The notes under the pieces are model-generated. The model was given only the letters and a program-made list of their open reading frames with translations. It was not told the DNA's origin and ran no database searches. This document shows, one piece after another, positions 1 through 5,580 of a stretch of 9,938 bases of DNA (position 1 is the stretch's first letter; every line of letters starts with the position of its first letter). The translations under genes and the position numbers were made by a program. The stretch is taken from NCBI GenBank assembly GCA_016212345.1, contig JACRGM010000231.1, positions 1 through 9,938 of the forward strand, written 5' to 3'. This DNA is from Nitrospinota bacterium. Lineage in GTDB: Bacteria; Nitrospinota; Nitrospinia; SZUA-224.

Positions 1-1272
1 GATATCCCCTTTGATGATCTCCCCTCCCATAATCGCCTTCATTCCTTCCTCTTCTGAATTAAAGACCCTTGCCCTTCCAGTTATCTTCATCATATCCTTA
101 CTTACAGCAGATTGCTTAACTACAGCCCCATCTGGGGCAAGACTCCCTCTTAAGATAGCTATTCCACCCTCTTTGTTATATGGATTACTCATGGACCTTA
201 TTATATCATTGTCTACCACCTCTGCCTGATCAGATATCTCTCTCATGCTCTTCCCACTAATAGTTATTATATCATTGATCTTATCCCCAAGATTCTTTAT
301 CACACCAGGTATTCCACCTGCATATTCAAGATCCTCCATAAGGTATTCACCTCCGGGTTCGATACTGATGATCTGAGGTGAATCCTTGCTAATTATATCA
401 AAGAGCTCCAGATTAAGTGATATACCAGCATCGTATGCTATTGCAGGGAGGTGAAGAACAGTATTAGTTGATCCTCCCATTGCCATGTCCAGCCTTATAG
501 CATTCTCAAAGGCCTCCTTTGTCATTATCTGTCGGGGAGTAATACCCTCTCTGATTAGCTCTACCACCCTAACACCACTCTCAAAGGCGATCCTCCTCTT
601 CTTTGCAGAGACAGCGAGTGCTGTGCCACACCCCGGCATGGACATACCCATCCCCTCTGTAATACACGCCATTGTATTGGCTGTGTAAAGCCCCTGACAA
701 GAGCCCGGGCCTGGACATGCTGATATCTCTAATCCCTCCATATCCTTTGTTGATAACTCCCCTTTCTTGTATCTACCAACAGCCTCAAATGTATCCCTAA
801 CAAGGGAGAGCCTCTTCATCTTGTATCTCCCAGAAAGCATGGGACCGGCTGTAACCACAATGGATGGGATATCTATTCTTGCAGCAGCCATAAGCATCCC
901 AGGCGTAATCTTATCACAGTTTGTTAACATCACCATTCCATCGAAGCGATGTGCCTCAATTACCGACTCAATCATATCAGCGATAAGCTCCCTTGAAGGA
1001 AGTGAATAGTGCATCCCCTTATGTCCCATAACAATCCCATCGCAGATACCCGGTACAGAGGAGAGGAAGGCGTATCCCCCGCCAGTATGTATCCCCTTCT
1101 CAATATACCTCTCCAGATCCCTAAACCCGATATGACCTGGTACAATATCTGTAAAACTCGATATTATTGCAACAAATGGCTTAGAAAGGGCATCCTTTGT
1201 TACACCTGTTGCATGGAGTAATGCCCTGTGGGGTGCCCGCTCAAGCCCTTCTTTAATAAGATCACTTCGCAT
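1..1272 (-). CDS. ilvD: Dihydroxy-acid dehydratase (IlvD/Edd family), 3' end cut by window edge
   Basis: I translated this from the reverse complement; 424 codons are present and the frame runs off position 1, against about 550 residues for the family. IlvD removes water from 2,3-dihydroxy-3-methylbutanoate and its isoleucine-pathway homologue to give the 2-keto acids for valine, leucine and isoleucine; it is cytosolic and uses an Fe-S cluster. Visible motifs are MRSDLIKEGLERAPHRALL at the N-terminus, DIVPGH (42-47), CDGIVMGH (77-84), YSLPSRELIAD (89-99), NCDKITPGMLMAAAR (118-132) and ACPGPGSCQGLYTANTM from 185. C119 and C192 match the conserved cluster cysteines; K121 is the expected modified metal-binding lysine. 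ATG at 1270-1272 has GAGGAGG six bases upstream. Some normally conserved spots differ (SSF for NSY near 38, LSSV for FNTI near 70, TAGPML for SGGPML near 141), so a sugar-acid dehydratase of the same family remains possible. Small open frames on the opposite strand here are shadows. Confidence 0.93.
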   Translation of the reverse strand, partial: MRSDLIKEGLERAPHRALLHATGVTKDALSKPFVAIISSFTDIVPGHIGFRDLERYIEKGIHTGGGYAFLSSVPGICDGIVMGHKGMHYSLPSRELIADMIESVIEAHRFDGMVMLTNCDKITPGMLMAAARIDIPSIVVTAGPMLSGRYKMKRLSLVRDTFEAVGRYKKGELSTKDMEGLEISACPGPGSCQGLYTANTMACITEGMGMSMPGCGTALAVSAKKRRIAFESGVRVVELIREGITPRQIMTKEAFENAIRLDMAMGGSTNTVLHLPAIAYDAGISLNLELFDIISKDSPQIISIEPGGEYLMEDLEYAGGIPGVIKNLGDKINDIITISGKSMREISDQAEVVDNDIIRSMSNPYNKEGGIAILRGSLAPDGAVVKQSAVSKDMMKITGRARVFNSEEEGMKAIMGGEIIKGDI

Positions 1273-1288
1273 CAGAATCCTCCTCTGT

Positions 1289-1309
1289 GATTCAGACGCT
1301 GTCTGAATC
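1289..1309 (-). promoter_or_regulatory. Perfect 9-bp-arm palindrome in the ilvD leader
   Basis: Arms GATTCAGAC (1289-1297) and GTCTGAATC (1301-1309) are exact reverse complements around the 3-nt spacer GCT. It lies about 30-50 nt downstream of the predicted ilvD transcription start and ends three bases before the Shine-Dalgarno GAGGAGG (1279-1285, minus strand). It could be a repressor operator or an mRNA hairpin that affects ribosome access. No run of U follows, so it is not a terminator. I do not recognise it as the site of a named regulator. Confidence 0.6.
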
Positions 1310-1341
1310 TTTGAACTTTGAATCCATTTAAGACCAAGGTT

Positions 1342-1370
1342 ATTATAAATCCTCCGCTATACCTTGTCAA
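1342..1370 (-). promoter_or_regulatory. Consensus sigma-70 promoter for ilvD
   Basis: On the minus strand the -35 is TTGACA (1365-1370) and the -10 is TATAAT (1342-1347), separated by exactly 17 bp. Both hexamers match the consensus perfectly. Transcription should start near 1335, giving a leader of about 62 nt that contains the 1289-1309 palindrome. The leader has no run of Val, Leu or Ile codons that would suggest a classical attenuator peptide. Confidence 0.85.
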
Positions 1371-1378
1371 TAAGATCA

Positions 1379-1416
1379 TTAATCCCAAATCCCACTAAAG
1401 CGGGATTTGGGATTAA
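1379..1416. repeat. 38-bp intergenic palindrome with 15-bp perfect arms
   Basis: The left arm TTAATCCCAAATCCC (1379-1393) and right arm GGGATTTGGGATTAA (1402-1416) are exact complements around an 8-nt loop. Each arm holds two AATCCC units in direct order, so the element is four copies of one hexamer arranged two against two. The A-run 1415-1420 follows on the plus strand, so read leftward the T-run precedes the stem; neither direction has the T-run after the stem expected of an intrinsic terminator. It sits 8 bp upstream of the ilvD -35 and about 70 bp upstream of the parA -35. It may be a dispersed palindromic repeat or a paired operator. Confidence 0.75.
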
Positions 1417-1487
1417 AAAAATGATGGAAGATAGGTTATTTGAACATCCATTGGCAGTTGTTTAAAACACCCAAACCAAAAAAAATC

Positions 1488-1516
1488 TTGATTTTTGCAA
1501 GACTTCAAGATATGAT
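1488..1516 (+). promoter_or_regulatory. Sigma-70-type promoter for parA
   Basis: TTGATT (1488-1493) and TATGAT (1511-1516) are separated by 17 bp, each close to consensus. The predicted start near 1523 leaves a leader of only about 14 nt. The Shine-Dalgarno before parA is weak (AGAGA). This promoter probably drives parA-parB-bactofilin and the following genes. Confidence 0.7.
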
Positions 1517-1536
1517 CTGTTCAGAGAAAAAGAGAT

Positions 1537-2337
1537 ATGGGAAAGGTTATAAGTGTTGTTAATCAAAAGGGGGGTGTTGGGAAGACAACAACAGCGGTAA
1601 ATCTCTCTGCCTGCTTAGCAATAGCAGAGAAGATGGTACTACTGATAGATCTTGACCCCCAAGGAAATACATCGAGTGGAATAGGTATTGACAGAAAAGT
1701 GATTGGAGTCAGTATATATAATATCCTTATAGGAGAGACAGATATTAAAGATGGCATCTATAAGACAGAGATAGGGTCTCTCTTTCTTATACCATCAACC
1801 ATGGATCTCATAGGTGCTGAGATAGAGCTGGTAGGGATGGAAGGCCGTGAGGCAAGGTTAAGGCGGGCACTGGAACAGATAAGGGATGAATATGAATTTA
1901 TCATTATTGATACACCCCCTTCTCTTGGTCTCCTTACTATCAATTCCCTTACAGCAGCCGACTCTGTCTTGATACCTTTACAGTGCGAATACTATGCATT
2001 AGAGGGACTTAGCCATCTCCTCCGTACCATCAAATTGGTAAAAAAGTCCCTTAATCCATCTTTAACAACAGAGGGGATACTCTTAACTATGCACGATGGG
2101 AGGACACTGATATCAAATCAGATATTTGAGGAGGTAAAGAGGTACTTCAGCAACTATCTCTTTAAGACAATAATACCTCGAAGTGTTCGTTTAAGCGAGG
2201 CCCCGGGGCATGGCAAGCCGATAATCTTCTATGATATAAAATCAAAAGGGGCTACTGCCTATCTTGATCTTGCAAGGGAAGTGATAGCAAATGCAGAGAA
2301 AGGTCTTAGGTCGGGGGTTGGGAGCACTTATTCCTGA
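1537..2337 (+). CDS. parA: Chromosome-partitioning ATPase ParA (Soj type)
   Basis: Cytosolic ATPase that binds DNA non-specifically as an ATP dimer and, with ParB and parS, moves newly copied origins apart. The 266 residues match chromosomal ParA/Soj in length, with no added N-terminal HTH of the plasmid type. The deviant Walker A motif KGGVGKTT spans residues 11-18 with signature lysine K11. LIDLDPQGN (36-44) is the A' motif, and IIIDTPPSLG with D125 is the Walker B region. The C-terminal part has the family stretch RSVRLSEAPGHGKPI and then YDIKSKGA. ATG 1537 starts directly at the conserved MGKVISVVNQKGG, so no other start is likely. The gene overlaps parB by 47 bp, indicating co-translation. 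It has its own promoter at 1488-1516 and is divergent from ilvD. Confidence 0.97.
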   Translation: MGKVISVVNQKGGVGKTTTAVNLSACLAIAEKMVLLIDLDPQGNTSSGIGIDRKVIGVSIYNILIGETDIKDGIYKTEIGSLFLIPSTMDLIGAEIELVGMEGREARLRRALEQIRDEYEFIIIDTPPSLGLLTINSLTAADSVLIPLQCEYYALEGLSHLLRTIKLVKKSLNPSLTTEGILLTMHDGRTLISNQIFEEVKRYFSNYLFKTIIPRSVRLSEAPGHGKPIIFYDIKSKGATAYLDLAREVIANAEKGLRSGVGSTYS

Positions 2338-3142
2338 TTCAGAGGAGATAAGTGAAAATAATATCACCTATATCCCTGTTGAAAGGGTATATCCTAATAG
2401 ATATCAGCCAAGGAAGGTCTTTGATGAAAAGAAGATCGAGGAATTGGCCTGTTCTATTAAGGAGAAGGGTGTTATCCAACCTATAATCGTACAGCGAAAA
2501 GGGAATGGTTATTATGAACTTATTGCTGGCGAGAGGAGATGGCGGGCTATACAGAAGATAGGTATAGATAGGATACCAGCCCTGATACGTGATGTCTCTG
2601 ATTCAGAGGCAATCGAATTGGCATTAACAGAAAATATACATAGGGAGGATCTTAATCCAATAGAAGAGGCATTGGTATATAAGCAGCTTATAGAGGAATT
2701 CCATCTCACACAGGAAGAGATATCTAAAAGGGTGGGTAAGGAGAGATCTTCTATATCAAATTATCTCCGCATACTCAAACTACCCACAATTATCAGAGAG
2801 GATATAAATAATGATCTTCTATCTATGGGACATGCCAGGGCAATCGTTGGAATAGACTCTCCTGAAGAACAGAAAAAGTTGCGAGACATTATCCTGAAAA
2901 AGGGGATGTCTGTCAGGGAGGTCGAGGCCTATATCAGAAACAAGAAAAATAATGGACAGATTAAACAAGAAAAACAAAGGGATATCTTTCTACTCAAGGG
3001 AGAGGAAGAACTTCAGAGAGATCTAGGCACAAAGGTAAAGATAATAAGAGGAAGGAGGGGAGGAAGGATAGAGGTATACTTTTATTCAGACGAAGACCTT
3101 GAAAGGATAATTGGATTAATCGAGAATAAAGGGGGAGAATAG
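2291..3142 (+). CDS. parB: Chromosome-partitioning protein ParB (Spo0J type)
   Basis: CTP-dependent DNA clamp that loads at parS, spreads, and stimulates ParA ATPase; in many bacteria it also recruits SMC near the origin. The 283-residue protein begins with the usual ParA-contacting segment MQRKVLGRGLGALIP. The N-terminal ParB/Srx domain covers about residues 27-115, with the CTP-binding motif GERRWRA at 80-86 and ENIHREDLNP at 114-123. A helix-turn-helix for parS recognition follows at about 139-162 (starting LTQEEISKRVG). The C-terminal dimerisation segment is about 243-278. ATG 2291 lies inside parA and is supported by the conserved N-terminus and by GGGAAG upstream. No clear parS site was seen in this window. 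Confidence 0.97.
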   Translation: MQRKVLGRGLGALIPDSEEISENNITYIPVERVYPNRYQPRKVFDEKKIEELACSIKEKGVIQPIIVQRKGNGYYELIAGERRWRAIQKIGIDRIPALIRDVSDSEAIELALTENIHREDLNPIEEALVYKQLIEEFHLTQEEISKRVGKERSSISNYLRILKLPTIIREDINNDLLSMGHARAIVGIDSPEEQKKLRDIILKKGMSVREVEAYIRNKKNNGQIKQEKQRDIFLLKGEEELQRDLGTKVKIIRGRRGGRIEVYFYSDEDLERIIGLIENKGGE

Positions 3143-3143
3143 G

Positions 3144-3518
3144 ATGTTGAAATCAGAAGATAATAGTAATCAGGAGAGAGAGATAAAGGCATTTTTAGGA
3201 AAGGATACAGAATTTAAAGGGGTACTAACCTTTGAAAAGACTGTAAGGATAGATGGTAAATTTGGGGGGGAGGTAATTACAAAAGATACCTTAATAGTCG
3301 GTGAAAAGGCTCTCCTTGATGGAGATATCTCTGTAGGAACTATTATCATAAAAGGAAAGATATATGGAAATATAAATGCAACCAAGAGGATTGAGATCTG
3401 CTGCGGGGGAGAGATACTTGGAAATATAAAGACACCAGCCCTCTTGATAGAAGATGGTGCCATCTTTGAAGGGAACTGTGAGATGATAAAGAAGGATAAA
3501 GAGATTGTACAAAAATAA
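3144..3518 (+). CDS. Bactofilin, polymer-forming cytoskeletal protein
   Basis: Bactofilins are small beta-helix proteins that self-assemble without nucleotide into filaments or membrane patches. They act as scaffolds for cell-wall enzymes and, in Myxococcus, for positioning ParABS. The 124 residues show the family pattern: a short polar N-terminal tail (about 1-16), then short beta-strand repeats rich in G, I and V from about 20 to 112 (FKGVLTFEKTVRIDGKFGG, then runs such as GKIYGNI and GGEILGNI), then a charged tail. There is no signal peptide or transmembrane helix. ATG 3144 starts one base after the parB stop, with GGGGGAG (3131-3137) as Shine-Dalgarno. Its position directly after parAB suggests, but does not prove, a role in origin placement. 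I cannot assign a specific bac letter. Confidence 0.9.
   Translation: MLKSEDNSNQEREIKAFLGKDTEFKGVLTFEKTVRIDGKFGGEVITKDTLIVGEKALLDGDISVGTIIIKGKIYGNINATKRIEICCGGEILGNIKTPALLIEDGAIFEGNCEMIKKDKEIVQK
3491..3507 (+). promoter_or_regulatory. Ribosome binding site fixing a TTG start
   Basis: GAAGGA (3491-3496) is followed by an 8-nt spacer and TTG (3505-3507), inside the end of the bactofilin gene. No ATG or GTG lies between this and the Rossmann motif at codons 13-19, so TTG is the best start for the epimerase gene. Confidence 0.65.
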
Positions 3519-4461
3519 CCCAATACATTTTCTGATTACTGGTGGGGCAGGTTTTATTGGTTCAAATATCACAAGAAGATTGGTAGCGGAGGGATATAAT
3601 GTCCGTATATTGGACAATTTTGCTACTGGAAGAAGGGAGAATATAGCTGATCTTATAGATAAAATCGATTTAATAGAAGGGGATATCCGAGATATTACTA
3701 CAGTGAAAATATCTGTAAAGGAGATAGATTATATCCTCCACCAGGCTGCATCTCCATCTGTTATGAGATCTATTATTGATCCTATATCTACTAATAATGT
3801 AAATATAAACGGTACATTAAATATCTTGATTGCAGCAAGGGATGAAGGGGTAAAGAGGGTTGTATATGCATCCTCCTCATCTGTCTATGGAGATACACCG
3901 ACCCTTCCTAAGAATGAGGATATGGAAAAAAATCCACTTTCACCCTATGCTATTACAAAGCTTGTAGGGGAATATTACTGTAAGGTCTTTTTAAATCTAT
4001 ATGGTGTAGAGACTGTATCATTGAGATATTTTAATATCTTTGGCCCAAGACAGGACCCTAATTCCCAGTATGCAGCCGTGATACCTATCTTTATCAATGC
4101 CTTGATCAAAAATACCCCCCCACCTATCTTTGGGGATGGAGAGCAATCAAGGGATTTTACCTATGTAGATAATGCTGTTCGTGCCAATATAGATGCCTGT
4201 TTTGCCAAGGATGTAGGTGGCGAGGTGTTTAATATTGCCTGTAGTGAGAGTTTTACGCTGAATCATCTGTTGGATCAGTTGAAAAAGATAATGAATAAAG
4301 AGGTTAAACCGAACTACTTATCCCCTAGGAAAGGGGATATAAGACATTCCCTTGCAGATATCTCAAAGGGAAAAAGACTTCTTGGGTATAATCCTGATGT
4401 CCACTTCCATGAGGGGTTAAAGAGGACAGTGGAATGGTATATGTCTGCTCAAAATTTATAA
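3505..4461 (+). CDS. NAD-dependent UDP-sugar 4-epimerase, extended SDR
   Basis: Probable UDP-glucose or UDP-N-acetylglucosamine 4-epimerase, supplying nucleotide sugars for surface polysaccharide or lipopolysaccharide in the cytosol. The 318 residues are normal for the family. The NAD-binding motif GGAGFIG is at 13-19, with D37 at the end of the second strand (LDNFATG) for the adenosine ribose. The catalytic set is the serine cluster 123-126 (ASSSSVYG) with Y148-x3-K152 (SPYAITK). LRYFNIFGPRQDPNSQYAAVIP resembles WbpP/TviC-type 4-epimerases acting on N-acetylated sugars, but substrate cannot be settled by eye. The gene starts with TTG and overlaps the bactofilin gene by 14 bp, so it is probably translationally coupled. 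An epimerase in a partitioning operon is an unexpected partner; it may simply be co-transcribed. Confidence 0.9.
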   Translation: MYKNNPIHFLITGGAGFIGSNITRRLVAEGYNVRILDNFATGRRENIADLIDKIDLIEGDIRDITTVKISVKEIDYILHQAASPSVMRSIIDPISTNNVNINGTLNILIAARDEGVKRVVYASSSSVYGDTPTLPKNEDMEKNPLSPYAITKLVGEYYCKVFLNLYGVETVSLRYFNIFGPRQDPNSQYAAVIPIFINALIKNTPPPIFGDGEQSRDFTYVDNAVRANIDACFAKDVGGEVFNIACSESFTLNHLLDQLKKIMNKEVKPNYLSPRKGDIRHSLADISKGKRLLGYNPDVHFHEGLKRTVEWYMSAQNL

Positions 4462-4522
4462 AAATTTTATGTGGTCCAAGTAAAATCGCCGAGAACGCAG
4501 TATTTCAGGATGAATTGATGTC

Positions 4523-5242
4523 TTGAATTTTGAGCATATAAACGATATTATGCACAAGAATAGAGAAAAAGGAACCCTCTATATTGTGAGTACCCCCATA
4601 GGAAACATGGAGGACATTACCCTTAGGGCCATCAGGGTATTAAAAGAGGTGGATATTATAGCAGCAGAGGATAACAGAAGGACCAGGAAACTCCTTACTC
4701 ACTATAATATCTCAACACCCACGACCAGTTATCATGATTATAACAAGAAGAGGAAGGGTAAGGAATTAATAGAGAAGTTGAAGGAAGGAGGTAATATAGC
4801 CCTAGTATCAGATGCAGGCACACCAGGAATATCTGATCCTGCTTATCACTTAATACAATTGTCATTAAAGGAAGGGATAGATATAGTCCCTATTCCTGGT
4901 GCCACTGCTATTATATCTGCCCTTACTATCTCTGGTCTACCAACAGATAGGTTTGTATTTGAGGGGTTCCTCCCGAGAAAAAAGGGGTTGAAGAAAAGAA
5001 AATTAGAAGAGATAGCTGAAGAGGAGAGGACTATTGTCCTATACGAATCACCTCATAGAATAGCCCATACCCTAAGTGAGATGAGCTTAATCATGGGGAA
5101 GAGAAGGATTGTCATTGCAAGAGAGATGACCAAGATGTATGAAGAGATAATGAGGGGAGATTGTGAGTCTCTTGTAAAGGATGTAAGAGAGAGGGAATGG
5201 AAGGGGGAGATAACTATGGTTATAGAAGGAAAAAGACCTTGA
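4523..5242 (+). CDS. rsmI: 16S rRNA 2'-O-methyltransferase RsmI (C1402)
   Basis: RsmI methylates the 2'-O of C1402 in the 16S rRNA decoding centre using S-adenosylmethionine; it belongs to the tetrapyrrole-methylase fold family. Visible motifs are GTLYIVSTPIGN (17-28), the AAEDNRRTRKLL segment, ALVSDAGTPGISDPA, PIPGATAIISAL, FVFEGFLPRKK and IVLYESPHRI, all in family order. The length of 239 residues is slightly below the typical 270-290, being short at the C-terminus. The start is uncertain: TTG 4523 has CAGGA 12 nt upstream, while ATG 4550 (nine codons later) also leaves the conserved core intact but has no clear Shine-Dalgarno. ATGs at 4510 and 4518 hit stops at once. Last gene of the parAB run, 61 nt after the epimerase gene. 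Confidence 0.95.
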   Translation: MNFEHINDIMHKNREKGTLYIVSTPIGNMEDITLRAIRVLKEVDIIAAEDNRRTRKLLTHYNISTPTTSYHDYNKKRKGKELIEKLKEGGNIALVSDAGTPGISDPAYHLIQLSLKEGIDIVPIPGATAIISALTISGLPTDRFVFEGFLPRKKGLKKRKLEEIAEEERTIVLYESPHRIAHTLSEMSLIMGKRRIVIAREMTKMYEEIMRGDCESLVKDVREREWKGEITMVIEGKRP

Positions 5243-5267
5243 TTTTTGCTGATAGATTTTATAGAAT
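5239..5267 (+). promoter_or_regulatory. Candidate promoter upstream of dnaA
   Basis: TTGATT (5239-5244), a 17-bp spacer and TAGAAT (5262-5267) overlap the rsmI stop codon. The first 11 bases, TTGATTTTTGC, are identical to those of the parA promoter. If used, it gives a dnaA leader of about 307 nt that contains the DnaA-box-like cluster. In such AT-rich DNA a chance match is possible. Confidence 0.45.
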
Positions 5268-5402
5268 AAAGGGGTATTTTCAGGAAAAAGATGAGATTAC
5301 ATAGTTTAGGTAGTAAATTAAAAAACAAAAAAAGGGGTTTTTAGATGTTATTTTTAGACCAAGAATATGGGGTAATTTATTGTTTTTGTTTGTATTATAA
5401 AG

Positions 5403-5434
5403 TTATCAACAGGTGTTAATAAATCTGTGTGTAA
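5403..5434. promoter_or_regulatory. Cluster of three DnaA-box-like 9-mers
   Basis: TTATCAACA (5403-5411, plus) and TGTTAATAA (5414-5422, whose complement is TTATTAACA) face each other across 2 bp. TGTGTGTAA (5426-5434, complement TTACACACA) follows. Each is one mismatch from the canonical TTATNCACA. The first two share the pattern TTAT(C/T)AACA, which may be this organism's preferred box. They lie 147-178 bp before the dnaA start, a usual place for dnaA autoregulation and origin binding. DnaA binding is inferred. Confidence 0.5.
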
Positions 5435-5569
5435 TTTTTCTTTACAAAATCCTCCTAACTACCTAAAATTTCATGTGTTTTATCTTTAATTCAGACCATT
5501 TTTTAGTTAGAAGGAATATATTTTATATTTTGAGTCTTTCTCAAAGATGATAATTAGGTACCCAAGATG

Positions 5570-5574
5570 TGAGG
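5570..5574 (+). promoter_or_regulatory. Shine-Dalgarno deciding the dnaA start
   Basis: TGAGG sits six bases before ATG 5581. The in-frame GTG at 5569 overlaps this element and has no comparable site of its own. ATG 5581 also gives the usual DnaA beginning, with a Trp a few residues in. Confidence 0.65.
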
Positions 5575-5580
5575 ATTACT

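Larger units (their letters stand above)
5243..5580. other. AT-rich gene-free region upstream of dnaA, possible oriC arm
   Basis: No coding sequence is supported in these 338 nt. It holds the candidate promoter at 5239-5267, an A/T-tract at about 5315-5356 (an A-rich run, GGGG, then T-rich runs) that could fold weakly but is not a convincing terminator, the DnaA-box-like cluster at 5403-5434, and a small hairpin TTTGAG/CTCAAA (5529-5534 and 5540-5545) 35 nt before dnaA. Confidence 0.5.

Noticed and set aside
11..1221. Several plus-strand open frames of 67-80 codons opposite ilvD
   Set aside because: They are antisense shadows of the ilvD coding frame with no recognisable protein features.
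1292..1327. 11-codon reading frame (minus strand, MDSKFKDSDSV) in the ilvD leader as an attenuator peptide
   Set aside because: No Shine-Dalgarno, almost no leader before it, and only one branched-chain codon; likely chance.
1459..1469. TGTTTAAAACA upstream of parA as a parS site
   Set aside because: It has the outer TGTTT/AAACA look but lacks the central CACGTG-like core of parS; probably chance in AT-rich DNA.
3170..3617. Minus-strand frames of 60-117 codons across the bactofilin and epimerase starts
   Set aside because: They overlap well-supported plus-strand genes and show only composition-driven hydrophobic runs.
5315..5356. Intrinsic terminator after rsmI
   Set aside because: The possible stem is almost all A-T with GGGG as the loop and the T-runs form part of the stem; too weak to call.
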